DNA from: Nitriliruptoraceae bacterium
Lineage (GTDB): Bacteria; Actinomycetota; Nitriliruptoria; Nitriliruptorales; Nitriliruptoraceae
Assembly: GCA_007120485.1 (NCBI GenBank)
Contig: SKNP01000259.1
Coordinates: 1 to 7,168 of the forward strand
Direction: 5' to 3'
Length of the DNA: 7,168 nucleotides
The notes beneath the pieces were generated by a model. That model saw nothing but the letters and a program-made list of their open reading frames with translations. It searched no databases and had not been told where the DNA came from. This document shows, in pieces, positions 1 to 7,155 of this stretch (its first letter is position 1; each line of letters opens with the position of its first letter). Made by a program: the position numbers and the translations under genes.

Positions 1-213
1 CCGCAGCTGTCGCAGATCCTGGGCTACGCCGAACAGGTCGGTGAGGTCGCCGCCGACGAGGTCCCGCCGACCACCCACCCGTTCGCACTCAAGGACGTCA
101 CACGTGAGGACGAACGCCGGCCGTCGCTGTCGCGCGACGACCTCCTGGCCGGGGCACCCCAGGTCGAGCAGGACCGTTTCTCGGTCCCGCGGATCGTCGC
201 GGAGGAGGGCTGA
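1..213 (+). CDS. gatC: GatC subunit of GatCAB amidotransferase, 3' part only
   Basis: Frame 1 is open from the first base and encodes the last 70 residues of a GatC-like protein, ending in TGA at 211-213. GatC is the small subunit that wraps around GatA and GatB and stabilises the complex that amidates misacylated Glu-tRNA(Gln) and Asp-tRNA(Asn) in the cytoplasm. The visible part begins near the conserved QLSQIL helix, followed by a THPF segment, a REDERRPSLSRDDLLAGAP stretch (LREDEVRPSL-type in the family) and the terminal FSVPRIV strand that typically reads FxVPxVL. A complete GatC has about 95-100 residues, so roughly 27 residues and the start lie upstream of the window. gatA begins two bases after the stop, the standard gatCA order. 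Identification rests on these motifs plus the adjacency to gatA and gatB. Confidence 0.9.
   Translation, partial: PQLSQILGYAEQVGEVAADEVPPTTHPFALKDVTREDERRPSLSRDDLLAGAPQVEQDRFSVPRIVAEEG
203..208 (+). promoter_or_regulatory. Ribosome binding site of gatA
   Basis: AGGAGG lies inside the last codons of gatC, seven bases before the ATG at 216. It is a near-perfect Shine-Dalgarno match and fixes the gatA start just after the gatC stop, consistent with translational coupling. Confidence 0.75.
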
Positions 214-215
214 TC

Positions 216-1781
216 ATGGAGCTCACGCGGATGAGCGCCAGTGAGTTGGCCTCCAACCTCACGACCGGTGAGGTGTCGTCGCGCGAGGTCGTCGACGCCC
301 ACCTCGACCGCATCGCCGCGATGGACGGCGTCGTGGCGGAGGGCGACGTGTGGTCGGCCCGTTCCGCCGACGACCTGGGCGGGGACGACGTCCACGCCTA
401 CCTCGCCGTCACCGCCACCGCCGCCCGGCAGCAGGCCGACGAGGTGGATGCACGCCGCGCTGCCGGCGAGGAGCTCGGACCGCTCGCCGGGGTCCCGCTG
501 GCCCTCAAGGACGTGCTGACGATGCGGGGCGCACCCACCACCTGCGGGTCGCGGATGCTCGAGGGCTGGGACCCGCCCTACGACGCCACCGTGACCGCCG
601 CGCTGCGCGAGGCCGGTGTCGTCGTGCTCGGCAAGACCAACATGGACGAGTTCGCCATGGGCTCGTCCACCGAGAACTCCGCGTTCGGGGACACCCGCAA
701 CCCGTGGGATCTCGACCGGGTGCCCGGCGGATCCTCCGGCGGCTCGGCCGCGGCGGTCGCCGGCGGGCTCGCGCCGTTGGCGATCGGGACCGACACCGGC
801 GGGTCGATCCGCCAGCCGGCTGCGCTGTGCGGGGTGGTCGGAGCGAAGCCCACCTACGGCACGGTGTCGCGGTACGGGCTGGTGGCGTTCGCGTCGTCGC
901 TCGATCAGGCGGGTCCGTTCGCCCGCGACGTCGCCGACGCGGCTGCGCTCCAGGCGCTGATCCAGGGCCACGATCCCCGCGACTCCACCTCGGTGCCGCA
1001 GGAGGCCCCGGACCTGCACACCACGCTCCGCGACGGGGTGCAGGGGATGCGCATCGGGGTCGTCCGAGAGCTGCAGGGCGAGGGGTACGAGCCGGGTGTG
1101 GAAGCCGTGTTCGCCCAGGCGTTGGACCGTCTGGCGTCGATGGGTGCGGAGATCGTCGAGGTGTCGCTCCAACACGCGCCGTACGGCCTGCCGGCCTACT
1201 ACCTGATCGCTCCGTCGGAGGCGTCATCGAACCTGGCCCGGTTCGACGGCGTGCGGTACGGGCTGCGGGTCGACGCCCCGACGGCTGAGGAGATGAACGC
1301 CGCCACCCGTGCGGCCGGGTTCGGGCCGGAGGTCAAGCGCCGCATCATGATCGGCACGCACGCGCTGTCCAGCGGGTACTTCGACGCCTACTACCTGCAG
1401 GCCAGCAAGGTCCGCACCTTGATCGCCCGTGACTTCGCGGACGCCTACGAGCAGGTGGACGCGCTGGTCAGTCCCACCTCGCCGACCGTGGCGTTCGGGT
1501 TGGGCGACAAGGCCGATGATCCGTTGGCGATGTACCTCAACGACGTCGCCACCGTCCCGGCGTCCCTGGCCGGTACCCCGGCGATGTCCGTACCGGCCGG
1601 TCTCGCCCCGGCACCGGACGACCCGGCCCGGCAGCTACCGGTGGGCTTGCAGGTCATGGCGCCGCTGTCACGCGACGACGTGATGTACCGCGTGGCGTGG
1701 GCGTTCGAGCAACAGACCGGGTTCGTGCCGGCACCGACCGGTCCCCGGGCGCTCGCCGGCATGAGCCAGGAGGTGGCGTGA
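216..1781 (+). CDS. gatA: Glutamyl-/aspartyl-tRNA amidotransferase subunit A (amidase-signature enzyme)
   Basis: GatA is the glutaminase of GatCAB: it hydrolyses glutamine and passes ammonia to GatB for amidation of misacylated Glu-tRNA(Gln) or Asp-tRNA(Asn). The 521-residue product carries the amidase signature fold. The Ser-cisSer-Lys triad is visible as Lys98 in GVPLALKD, Ser173 in PGGSSGGSA and Ser197 in DTGGSIRQPA. The 75- and 24-residue spacings match the known S. aureus GatA triad (79/154/178). Other family blocks include GKTNMDEFAMGSSTENS (140-156), GAKPTYGTVSRYGL (209-222) and a late VKRRIMIGTHALSSGYFDAYY block. The protein is about 35 residues longer than typical 485-residue GatA. 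Most of the excess is an insertion around residues 38-60, between the HLDRI helix and the AYLAV strand, plus a somewhat longer C-terminal tail. The start is set by the strong Shine-Dalgarno. The stop TGA (1779-1781) shares its last base with the gatB ATG. Confidence 0.97.
   Translation: MELTRMSASELASNLTTGEVSSREVVDAHLDRIAAMDGVVAEGDVWSARSADDLGGDDVHAYLAVTATAARQQADEVDARRAAGEELGPLAGVPLALKDVLTMRGAPTTCGSRMLEGWDPPYDATVTAALREAGVVVLGKTNMDEFAMGSSTENSAFGDTRNPWDLDRVPGGSSGGSAAAVAGGLAPLAIGTDTGGSIRQPAALCGVVGAKPTYGTVSRYGLVAFASSLDQAGPFARDVADAAALQALIQGHDPRDSTSVPQEAPDLHTTLRDGVQGMRIGVVRELQGEGYEPGVEAVFAQALDRLASMGAEIVEVSLQHAPYGLPAYYLIAPSEASSNLARFDGVRYGLRVDAPTAEEMNAATRAAGFGPEVKRRIMIGTHALSSGYFDAYYLQASKVRTLIARDFADAYEQVDALVSPTSPTVAFGLGDKADDPLAMYLNDVATVPASLAGTPAMSVPAGLAPAPDDPARQLPVGLQVMAPLSRDDVMYRVAWAFEQQTGFVPAPTGPRALAGMSQEVA
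1768..1774 (+). promoter_or_regulatory. Ribosome binding site of gatB
   Basis: AGGAGGT lies six bases before the ATG at 1781. It decides the gatB start. An in-frame ATG at 1697 has no comparable site, would overlap gatA by 85 bases and would add 28 residues unlike any GatB N terminus. Confidence 0.8.
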
Positions 1782-3289
1782 TGAGCGAGTCGCTGCTGCC
1801 GGACGGCTGGGAGCTGGTCGTCGGGCTCGAGGTCCACGTTGAACTGCAGACCAACACCAAGATGTGGTGCGGGTGCTCGACCGAGTTCGGTGACGAGCCC
1901 AACACCAACGTCTGCCCGGTGTGCACCGGACAGCCCGGCGCGCTGCCGGTCGCCAACGAGCAGGCGATCGAGGATGCGACCTTGCTGGGGCTCGCGCTCA
2001 ACGGCGGGGTCGCGGAGGTGTGCCGCTTCCACCGCAAGAACTACTTCTACCCGGATCTGGCCAAGAACTACCAGATCAGCCAGTACGACGTGCCGTTGAT
2101 CCACGACGGCCACTTGGACGTCGAGGTCGCCACGAGCTCGGGGCGCGGGGGACAGGCCGGCCCGGACGGTGCGCTGGAGACGCGCCGCGTCCGTATCGAG
2201 CGGCTGCACATGGAGGAGGACACGGGCAAGTCGTTGCACGTCGGCGACACCGGACGCCTCCACGGCGCCGACCGGTCGCTGATCGACTACAACCGCTGCG
2301 GCATCCCGCTGCTGGAGGTCGTCAGCCGCCCGGACATCCACGATCCGGAGACGGCTCAGGCCTACCTGCGCGAACTGCAGGGCATCGTGCGGGCCACCGG
2401 CGTCTCGGACGCACGGATGGAGGAGGGCTCGATCCGTTGCGACGCCAACGTGTCGGTCCGTCGTCACGGCGAGGAGCTGGGCACCCGCACGGAGATCAAG
2501 AACCTCAACTCGGTCCGGTCGCTCGGCCGGGCGGTGCGCTTCGAGGCCCGTCGCCAGGTCGAGGTGCTCGAGGACGGTGGCACGATCCGCCTGGAGACCC
2601 GGCACTGGGACGAGTCCAAGGGCGTCACGGAGACCCTGCGGGTCAAGGAGTCGGTCACCGACTACCGCTACTTCCCCGACCCGGACCTCGTCGAGGTGGT
2701 CTCACCCCCCGCGAAGGTGGAAGCGATCCGCGCCCGGGTTCCCGAACTCCCGGCCGCAGCGCGCACACGGTTGCGCGAGCAAGGGGTCCCCGCAGAACAG
2801 GCCGCGGCGGTCGTGGGTACCGGTGCGCTGCCGACCTTCGACGCCGCCGTCGCGGCCGGCGCGGATCCGGTGGCCGCCGGGAACTGGCTCGCCGGGGACG
2901 TCGCGGGGCAGCTCACCGCCGCTGAGCTCGACCTCGACGACAGCGGGTTCACCGGCGATCACCTCGCCGAGCTGCTCGGCCTGATCGACGACGGCACCCT
3001 GTCGACCAAGCTCGCCAAGCAGGTGCTCGCCGGCGTCATCCAAGCGCGTGGTGCCAAGGGGCCCGCTGAGGTCGCCGACGAGCAGGGCCTCAAGCAGGTC
3101 TCCGACGAGGGGGAACTCCGAGCGATCGTGGACCAGGTCGTCGCCGACAACGAGGGCACCGTGGAGGACATCCGGGGTGGCAACGACAAGGCGATCGGTG
3201 CCCTGGTCGGCCAGGTCATGAAGGCGACCAAGGGTCAGGCAGATCCGCGCAAGACCAACGAGCTGCTGCGTGAGGCGATCGACCGCTGA
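1781..3289 (+). CDS. gatB: Glutamyl-/aspartyl-tRNA amidotransferase subunit B
   Basis: GatB is the subunit that binds the misacylated tRNA, activates the side-chain carboxylate of Glu or Asp with ATP, and accepts ammonia from GatA. The 502-residue product begins with the GLEVHVEL strand (15-22), whose Glu17 and His19 lie in the metal/ATP site of the family. It has a four-cysteine knuckle (Cys30, Cys32, Cys45, Cys48; CxC-x12-CxxC) expected to hold zinc, as in many bacterial GatB. RKNYFYPDLAKNYQISQ (85-101), LHMEEDTGKS (142-151), the signature IDYNRCGIPLLEVVSRPD (168-185), MEEGSIRCDANVSVR (213-227) and DYRYFPDPDL (294-303) are all present. Residues from about 355 to 502 form the helical YqeY-like tail that contacts the tRNA, ending in a KGQADPRKTNELL segment. 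The length matches the family (about 475-505). The start overlaps the gatA stop by one base (TGATG), indicating translational coupling. Confidence 0.97.
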   Translation: MSESLLPDGWELVVGLEVHVELQTNTKMWCGCSTEFGDEPNTNVCPVCTGQPGALPVANEQAIEDATLLGLALNGGVAEVCRFHRKNYFYPDLAKNYQISQYDVPLIHDGHLDVEVATSSGRGGQAGPDGALETRRVRIERLHMEEDTGKSLHVGDTGRLHGADRSLIDYNRCGIPLLEVVSRPDIHDPETAQAYLRELQGIVRATGVSDARMEEGSIRCDANVSVRRHGEELGTRTEIKNLNSVRSLGRAVRFEARRQVEVLEDGGTIRLETRHWDESKGVTETLRVKESVTDYRYFPDPDLVEVVSPPAKVEAIRARVPELPAAARTRLREQGVPAEQAAAVVGTGALPTFDAAVAAGADPVAAGNWLAGDVAGQLTAAELDLDDSGFTGDHLAELLGLIDDGTLSTKLAKQVLAGVIQARGAKGPAEVADEQGLKQVSDEGELRAIVDQVVADNEGTVEDIRGGNDKAIGALVGQVMKATKGQADPRKTNELLREAIDR

Positions 3290-3296
3290 CGCCGTG

Positions 3297-3311
3297 GCCT
3301 GCCCGTCAGGC
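3297..3311 (+). terminator. Weak hairpin after gatB, possible terminator
   Basis: GCCTG (3297-3301) pairs with CAGGC (3307-3311) around a five-base loop, eight bases after the gatB stop. A second overlapping short stem is possible at 3310-3324. There is no T-run after either, so this is a weak candidate for an intrinsic terminator and could be chance in GC-rich DNA. Confidence 0.22.
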
Positions 3312-3329
3312 GCCTTCGCGGTGCTCCGG

Positions 3330-3359
3330 TCGACGGCTCCAGGGTGCGCGACGTAGGGT
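3330..3359 (+). promoter_or_regulatory. Possible promoter of the GMC oxidoreductase gene
   Basis: TCGACG (3330-3335) and TAGGGT (3354-3359) are separated by 18 bases. They resemble TTGACN and the TANNNT -10 hexamer of the main actinobacterial sigma factor, with four of six matches in the -35. Transcription would start near 3366, leaving a leader of about 40 bases before the ATG at 3408. This is inferred from sequence resemblance only. Confidence 0.33.
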
Positions 3360-3394
3360 GCGGTCGGGTCGCGGTCGCGGTCCGCAGCCTCGAT

Positions 3395-3399
3395 GGGAG
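3395..3399 (+). promoter_or_regulatory. Ribosome binding site of the GMC oxidoreductase gene
   Basis: GGGAG lies eight bases before the ATG at 3408. It favours that start over in-frame ATGs at 3393 (which it overlaps) and 3402 (only two bases away). Confidence 0.5.
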
Positions 3400-3407
3400 C
3401 GATGAGC

Positions 3408-5006
3408 ATGGCGGTCGACCACATCGTCGTCGGGGCCGGTTCGGCCGGATGTGCCGTCGCGGCGGGGTTGGCCGCGGAGCCTGACACCTCGGTGTTGTTG
3501 CTGGAGGCGGGACCGCCCGACCGCGATCCGCGGGTCCGTATCCCCGCAGCCGCGTCCGATCTGTGGTTCGGCAAGCTCGACTGGAACTACCGGACGGAGC
3601 CCCAGTCGGAGCTCGAGGGACGCCGTGATGCCTGGCCACGGGGTCGTCTGCTCGGTGGGTCGTCCTCGATCAACGCCATGATGCACGTGCGCGGGATGGA
3701 CGCCGACTACGACGAGTGGGCGGCCGGTGGTGCCACCGGCTGGGACGCGGCGACCATGACCCGCCTGTTCCGGCAGCTCGAGGACGATGAGCGCGGCCCT
3801 GCCGAGCACCGCGGGGTCGGCGGGCCGCTGCGCGTCGAGCACCTGCGAGAGCCACGAGCCCTGACGAGGTCGTTCCTGGACGCTTGCGGGGAGCTGGGGA
3901 TCCCGGAGGTCGAGGACTACCACGCCCAGCCCGACGGCTGCGGCATGACGATGGTCAACCAGCGTGGCGGACGTCGCTGGTCCGCCGCCGACGCGTTCCT
4001 GGACGATCAGCGGCTCGGGACGGGTTCCTCCCTCCACGTCCGCACCGGGGTGGAGGTACAGCGGATCGCCATCGAGGACGGGCGTGCGATCGGCGTCGAC
4101 GTGCTCGTCGACGGGCAGCCCCGGTTCGCGCGGGCCGAACGGGAGGTCGTGGTAGCCGCCGGCACCGTGGCGACGCCACCGCTGCTGCAACGGTCCGGGA
4201 TCGGGCCAGCCGACGAGCTGCGGTCGCTGGGCATCGAGGTGGTGGTCGACGCCCCGCAGGTGGGGGAGAACCTCCAGGATCACGTCGTCGCCGGGATGGT
4301 CGTCGGGACCGCTGGCGGCAGCCTCTACGGCGCGGATCGGGACCCGCGTCAGATCGCCGAGTGGCTGCGCCACCGACGCGGGCCCCTGTCCTCCAACCTC
4401 GCTGAGGCCATCGCCTTCGTGCGCACCCGACGGGGGGAGGTGGCGCCCGACATCGAGCTGCTGGCCATCCCCGCGGCGATGAAGGACCACGGACGTGTGC
4501 GCTACCCGCGCCACGGCCTCGCGATCGGGGCGATCCTGCTCCGCCCACGCAGCCGGGGCCGGATCCGTCTGGCCAGCATCGATCCCGCGGCGCCGCCCAT
4601 CATCGATCCCCGGACGTTCACCGATCCCGATGGCGACGACCTCGACCGGCTCGCCGAGGGACTGCACACCGTCCAACGGCTGTTGTCCGAGACGAGCGCC
4701 TTGGGCGGTCGGGTGGAGGAGTTCCTCGACCCATCGGCGCCGCTCACCGGTCGGGCCGCGCGCGTCGCTCACGTGCGCCGGACCGCGCAGACCATGTACC
4801 ACCCGGTCGGCACGGCCCGCATGGGCTCCGACGCCGACGCCGTCGTCGACCCCCAGCTGCGGGTGGTCGGCGTCCAGGGTCTGCGTGTCGCTGACGCCTC
4901 GGTCATGCCCACCCTGATCCGTGGCCATACCAACGCCCCGTCGGTCGCGATCGGCGTTCGTGCCGCCGAGCTGATCGGCGGCCAGGTCTGCGCCCCCACC
5001 GGTTGA
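3408..5006 (+). CDS. GMC-family FAD-dependent oxidoreductase (choline dehydrogenase-like), substrate unknown
   Basis: The 532-residue product is a glucose-methanol-choline family flavoenzyme, which oxidises an alcohol while FAD is reduced. The N-terminal VDHIVVGAGSAG gives the dinucleotide-binding GxGxxG (Gly9-Gly14), with the ribose-binding Glu33 in LLLEAG. WPRGRLLGGSSSINAMMHVRG (76-96) is the first GMC signature and a divergent TPPLLQRSGIGP (256-267) the second. GENLQDH (286-292) is also typical. The C-terminal half holds the likely catalytic base His465 in YHPVGTARMG and its usual partner Asn509 in GHTNAP. A RGPLSSNLAEAIAFVRT block (324-340) resembles BetA-type choline dehydrogenases and their many relatives, but the substrate cannot be read from this. 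No signal peptide or membrane segment is seen, so a cytoplasmic protein is likely. The ATG at 3408 is preferred because the FAD-binding strand starts directly after it and the GGGAG is well spaced; ATGs at 3393 or 3402 would add only 2-5 residues. The gene sits apart from gatB and dxs by gaps of 118 and 151 bases, so it may be its own unit. Confidence 0.93.
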   Translation: MAVDHIVVGAGSAGCAVAAGLAAEPDTSVLLLEAGPPDRDPRVRIPAAASDLWFGKLDWNYRTEPQSELEGRRDAWPRGRLLGGSSSINAMMHVRGMDADYDEWAAGGATGWDAATMTRLFRQLEDDERGPAEHRGVGGPLRVEHLREPRALTRSFLDACGELGIPEVEDYHAQPDGCGMTMVNQRGGRRWSAADAFLDDQRLGTGSSLHVRTGVEVQRIAIEDGRAIGVDVLVDGQPRFARAEREVVVAAGTVATPPLLQRSGIGPADELRSLGIEVVVDAPQVGENLQDHVVAGMVVGTAGGSLYGADRDPRQIAEWLRHRRGPLSSNLAEAIAFVRTRRGEVAPDIELLAIPAAMKDHGRVRYPRHGLAIGAILLRPRSRGRIRLASIDPAAPPIIDPRTFTDPDGDDLDRLAEGLHTVQRLLSETSALGGRVEEFLDPSAPLTGRAARVAHVRRTAQTMYHPVGTARMGSDADAVVDPQLRVVGVQGLRVADASVMPTLIRGHTNAPSVAIGVRAAELIGGQVCAPTG

Positions 5007-5046
5007 ACCAGGAGGCGGTCCAGCACCGAACCTCGATGAAGCGCGT

Positions 5047-5067
5047 GTGGCCCGGCCGGCCCGCCAC
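5047..5067 (+). terminator. GC-rich inverted repeat after the GMC gene, possible terminator
   Basis: GTGGC (5047-5051) pairs with GCCAC (5063-5067) across an 11-base loop. A competing stem pairs GGCC (5049-5052) with GGCC (5058-5061). The element lies about 40 bases after the GMC stop. There is no T-run, so any terminator would be of the U-less kind suggested for some high-GC bacteria; it may also be chance. Confidence 0.28.
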
Positions 5068-5117
5068 GGCCAGCATCCGGGTCGACCGCCCAGGACGTCG
5101 CAAGCGGCCGTGTCCCC

Positions 5118-5123
5118 TATCCT
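5118..5123 (+). promoter_or_regulatory. Possible -10 element of dxs
   Basis: TATCCT fits the actinobacterial TANNNT -10 hexamer and stands out in the GC-rich gap. It would give a start near 5130 and a leader of about 28 bases before the GTG at 5158. No convincing -35 box lies 16-19 bases upstream, so support is limited to the -10 and its position. Confidence 0.3.
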
Positions 5124-5146
5124 CCCCACCACCATCGGCGGGACGT

Positions 5147-5150
5147 GAGG
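5147..5150 (+). promoter_or_regulatory. Ribosome binding site of dxs
   Basis: GAGG, within GTGAGGTG at 5145-5152, lies seven bases before the GTG at 5158 and ten before a second GTG at 5161. It favours the first of the two tandem GTG codons. Confidence 0.5.
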
Positions 5151-5157
5151 TGCCAGC

Positions 5158-7155
5158 GTGGTGCTGGAAGCGATGCAGTCACCGTCGGACGTGAAGGCCC
5201 TGGCCCCGTCCGAGATCCCCCTGTTGGCCGAGGAGATCCGTGAGGCCATCATCGAGGCGGTCTCGCGGGTCGGAGGCCACCTCGGTTCGAACCTCGGGGT
5301 GGTGGAGCTGACGATCGCGCTGCATCGCGTGTTCGACTCGCCGAAGGACCTGCTGGTCTGGGACACCGGCCACCAGGCGTACGTCCACAAGATGCTGACC
5401 GGGCGGCGCGACCGGTTCGACCAGCTCCGGCAGGCCGGTGGCCTCTCGGGGTACCCGGACCGCGAGGAGTCGCCGCACGACCTGATCGAGAACAGCCATG
5501 CCTCGACCGCGCTCTCGTGGGTCGCGGGGCTGACGTTCGGGCAGATCGCTGGACCCGGGGACCAGCCGTTGCCCGGCACCGGCAGTGCTCCCGCGCCTGG
5601 GCAGGCGATCAGTTCCCGTCAACGTCTGGTCGACTGGCCGCGGGGTCGTCGCGCTCGGCGGCGCGCGGAGGAGGAGCGGCGTCGCTTCGTCGCGGTGGTC
5701 GGCGACGGTGCCCTCACCGGTGGGATGGCCTACGAAGCGCTGAACAACATCGGCCACCATCAGTTGCCCGCCATCATCGTGCTCAACGACAACGGGCGGT
5801 CCTACGCGGAGACCGTCAGCCGCCTGTCGGAACGTGTGGCCACCCTACGGACCGACCCGCGGTACCGGTCCGTGCGAGGGCGGGTCGACCGGGCGCTGAC
5901 CAAGCTGCCGTTCATGGAGCGCCTGACCGACGCCGGGGTGGAAGCGGTCAAGTCGGCGATCTCTGAAGCTCCCGCCCTGCAGGCGTTCGTCGAGGCGCTG
6001 GGCGTCCGCTACCTCGGCCCGTACGACGGTCACGATGTGGAGAAGCTCGAGGACGCGCTCTCGCACGCGGCGCGGTCGCAGACCCCGGTTCTGGTCCACG
6101 TGCTCACCCAGAAGGGCAAGGGGTACGCGCCGGCGGAGACCGATCCGGAGAAGAAGCTCCACGACACGTCCGCCTTCGACGTCTCGACGGGTCGTGCCAA
6201 CGGTGGTGGTGCCCGCAAGTGGACCGCGGCGTTCGGTGCGGCGCTGCTGGAAGAAGCCGAGGAACGACCCGAACTGGTGGCCCTCACCGCCGCCATGCCG
6301 GGCTCGACCGGGCTGCTGCCGCTGGCATCACGGGCACCGGCACAGGTCCTGGACGTCGGCATCGCTGAGCAGCACGCCGTCACGTCCGCGGCCGGGCTCG
6401 CCCACGCCGGCAAGCTGCCGGTCTTCGCGGTGTACTCGACGTTCTTCTCCCGCGCGTTCGATCAGGCCAACCTCGACGTCGCCTTGCACGGCGAGCACGT
6501 CGTCTTCGTCCTGGATCGCGCCGGTGTGACCGGGGACGACGGCCCCAGCCACCACGGCATCCTCGACATGGCCTTGGGGCTACGCATCGCCGGGATGACC
6601 GTCCTCGCGCCCTCGTGCGAGGAGGACATGGCCTCACTGCTCACCTGCGCACTCGACCTGGACGGCCCGGTGATGCTGCGGTTCCCCAAGGGCGCGGCCA
6701 TCGCCGCAGCCGATATCGGCGTCACCCCCGGCGACGTCGACGGGCTGGCGGCGCGGCAGTTGCGGGACGGGTCGGACGTCTGCGTGCTGGCGGTGGGCGA
6801 CCGGGTCGGCGCCGCGATGGATGCGGCCGAGCAGTTGCAGGAGGCCGACATCGACGCGTCGGTGTGGGACGTCCGCTCGGTCCGCCCCGCGGACGGTCGG
6901 ATGCTGGCCGCCGCGGCCGAGGCACCGCTGGTGGTCACCGTGGAGAACGGCGTCGTCGGCGGGGGAGCCGGCACCGAACTCACCGACCGGATCGTGGAAC
7001 TCGCCGGTGTCCGACACGCCCCGCCGGTGCTACGTCTGGGCGTGCCATCGGTCTTCCTGCCGCACGGCAAGCCCGACCGGATCCTCGCGGAGCTCGGCCT
7101 GGACGGTGCCGGGATCGCGGCCACGACCCGCAAGGTCCTGGCCGACGAGCGATGA
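5158..7155 (+). CDS. dxs: 1-deoxy-D-xylulose-5-phosphate synthase with an internal insertion
   Basis: DXS condenses pyruvate and glyceraldehyde 3-phosphate using thiamine diphosphate, the entry step of the MEP isoprenoid pathway and a source for thiamine and pyridoxal. The 665-residue product has the DXS domain order. The N-terminal cofactor domain includes GGHLGSNLGVVELTIALH (39-56, His41), WDTGHQAYVHK (68-78, His72) and GDGALTGG (182-189), with the metal ligands Asp183 and Asn212 (LNDN). The middle transketolase-like domain has DVGIAEQHAVTSAAG (399-413) with catalytic Glu404, Tyr426, Arg432, the DRAGVTGDDG motif (Arg454, Asp461) and RFPKG (508-512). The C-terminal domain starts near 535. 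These positions line up with E. coli DXS (Glu370, Tyr392, Arg398, Arg420, Asp427) at a constant offset of 34. Lys511 replaces E. coli Arg478, a conservative change. The protein is longer than the usual 620-640 because about 40 extra residues lie between IENSHAST and GDG (about 127-175). The GTG start puts MVLEAMQSPSDVKAL in line with family N termini. Confidence 0.95.
   Translation: MVLEAMQSPSDVKALAPSEIPLLAEEIREAIIEAVSRVGGHLGSNLGVVELTIALHRVFDSPKDLLVWDTGHQAYVHKMLTGRRDRFDQLRQAGGLSGYPDREESPHDLIENSHASTALSWVAGLTFGQIAGPGDQPLPGTGSAPAPGQAISSRQRLVDWPRGRRARRRAEEERRRFVAVVGDGALTGGMAYEALNNIGHHQLPAIIVLNDNGRSYAETVSRLSERVATLRTDPRYRSVRGRVDRALTKLPFMERLTDAGVEAVKSAISEAPALQAFVEALGVRYLGPYDGHDVEKLEDALSHAARSQTPVLVHVLTQKGKGYAPAETDPEKKLHDTSAFDVSTGRANGGGARKWTAAFGAALLEEAEERPELVALTAAMPGSTGLLPLASRAPAQVLDVGIAEQHAVTSAAGLAHAGKLPVFAVYSTFFSRAFDQANLDVALHGEHVVFVLDRAGVTGDDGPSHHGILDMALGLRIAGMTVLAPSCEEDMASLLTCALDLDGPVMLRFPKGAAIAAADIGVTPGDVDGLAARQLRDGSDVCVLAVGDRVGAAMDAAEQLQEADIDASVWDVRSVRPADGRMLAAAAEAPLVVTVENGVVGGGAGTELTDRIVELAGVRHAPPVLRLGVPSVFLPHGKPDRILAELGLDGAGIAATTRKVLADER

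Noticed and set aside
24..1175. A 383-codon minus-strand open frame opposite gatC and gatA
   Set aside because: It gives an Arg/Gly/His-rich product with no domain, directly opposite the GatA catalytic region.
1697..1780. An upstream in-frame start for gatB that would add 28 residues
   Set aside because: The AGGAGGT six bases before 1781 and the GatB-like sequence soon after that ATG fix the start at 1781. The added residues come from gatA coding sequence in another frame.
1445..2605. A 386-codon minus-strand open frame across the gatA/gatB junction
   Set aside because: It lies opposite conserved gatA and gatB coding sequence, and its product is low in recognisable motifs. It is a shadow of codon bias.
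5003..5194. A 63-codon plus-strand frame starting with TTG between the GMC gene and dxs
   Set aside because: It overlaps the GMC stop and runs into dxs in another frame. It has no Shine-Dalgarno and no recognisable product.
3306..5579. A 757-codon open frame on the minus strand, antisense to the GMC gene and the start of dxs
   Set aside because: Long antisense frames are expected opposite G/C-biased codons in DNA this rich in GC. The translation shows no family motifs and overlaps two well-identified genes.
5536..5682. A frameshift or inserted mobile fragment as the cause of the extra DXS sequence
   Set aside because: The frame is the same on both sides and open throughout. I see no inverted or direct repeats at the edges, and base composition matches the rest of the gene.
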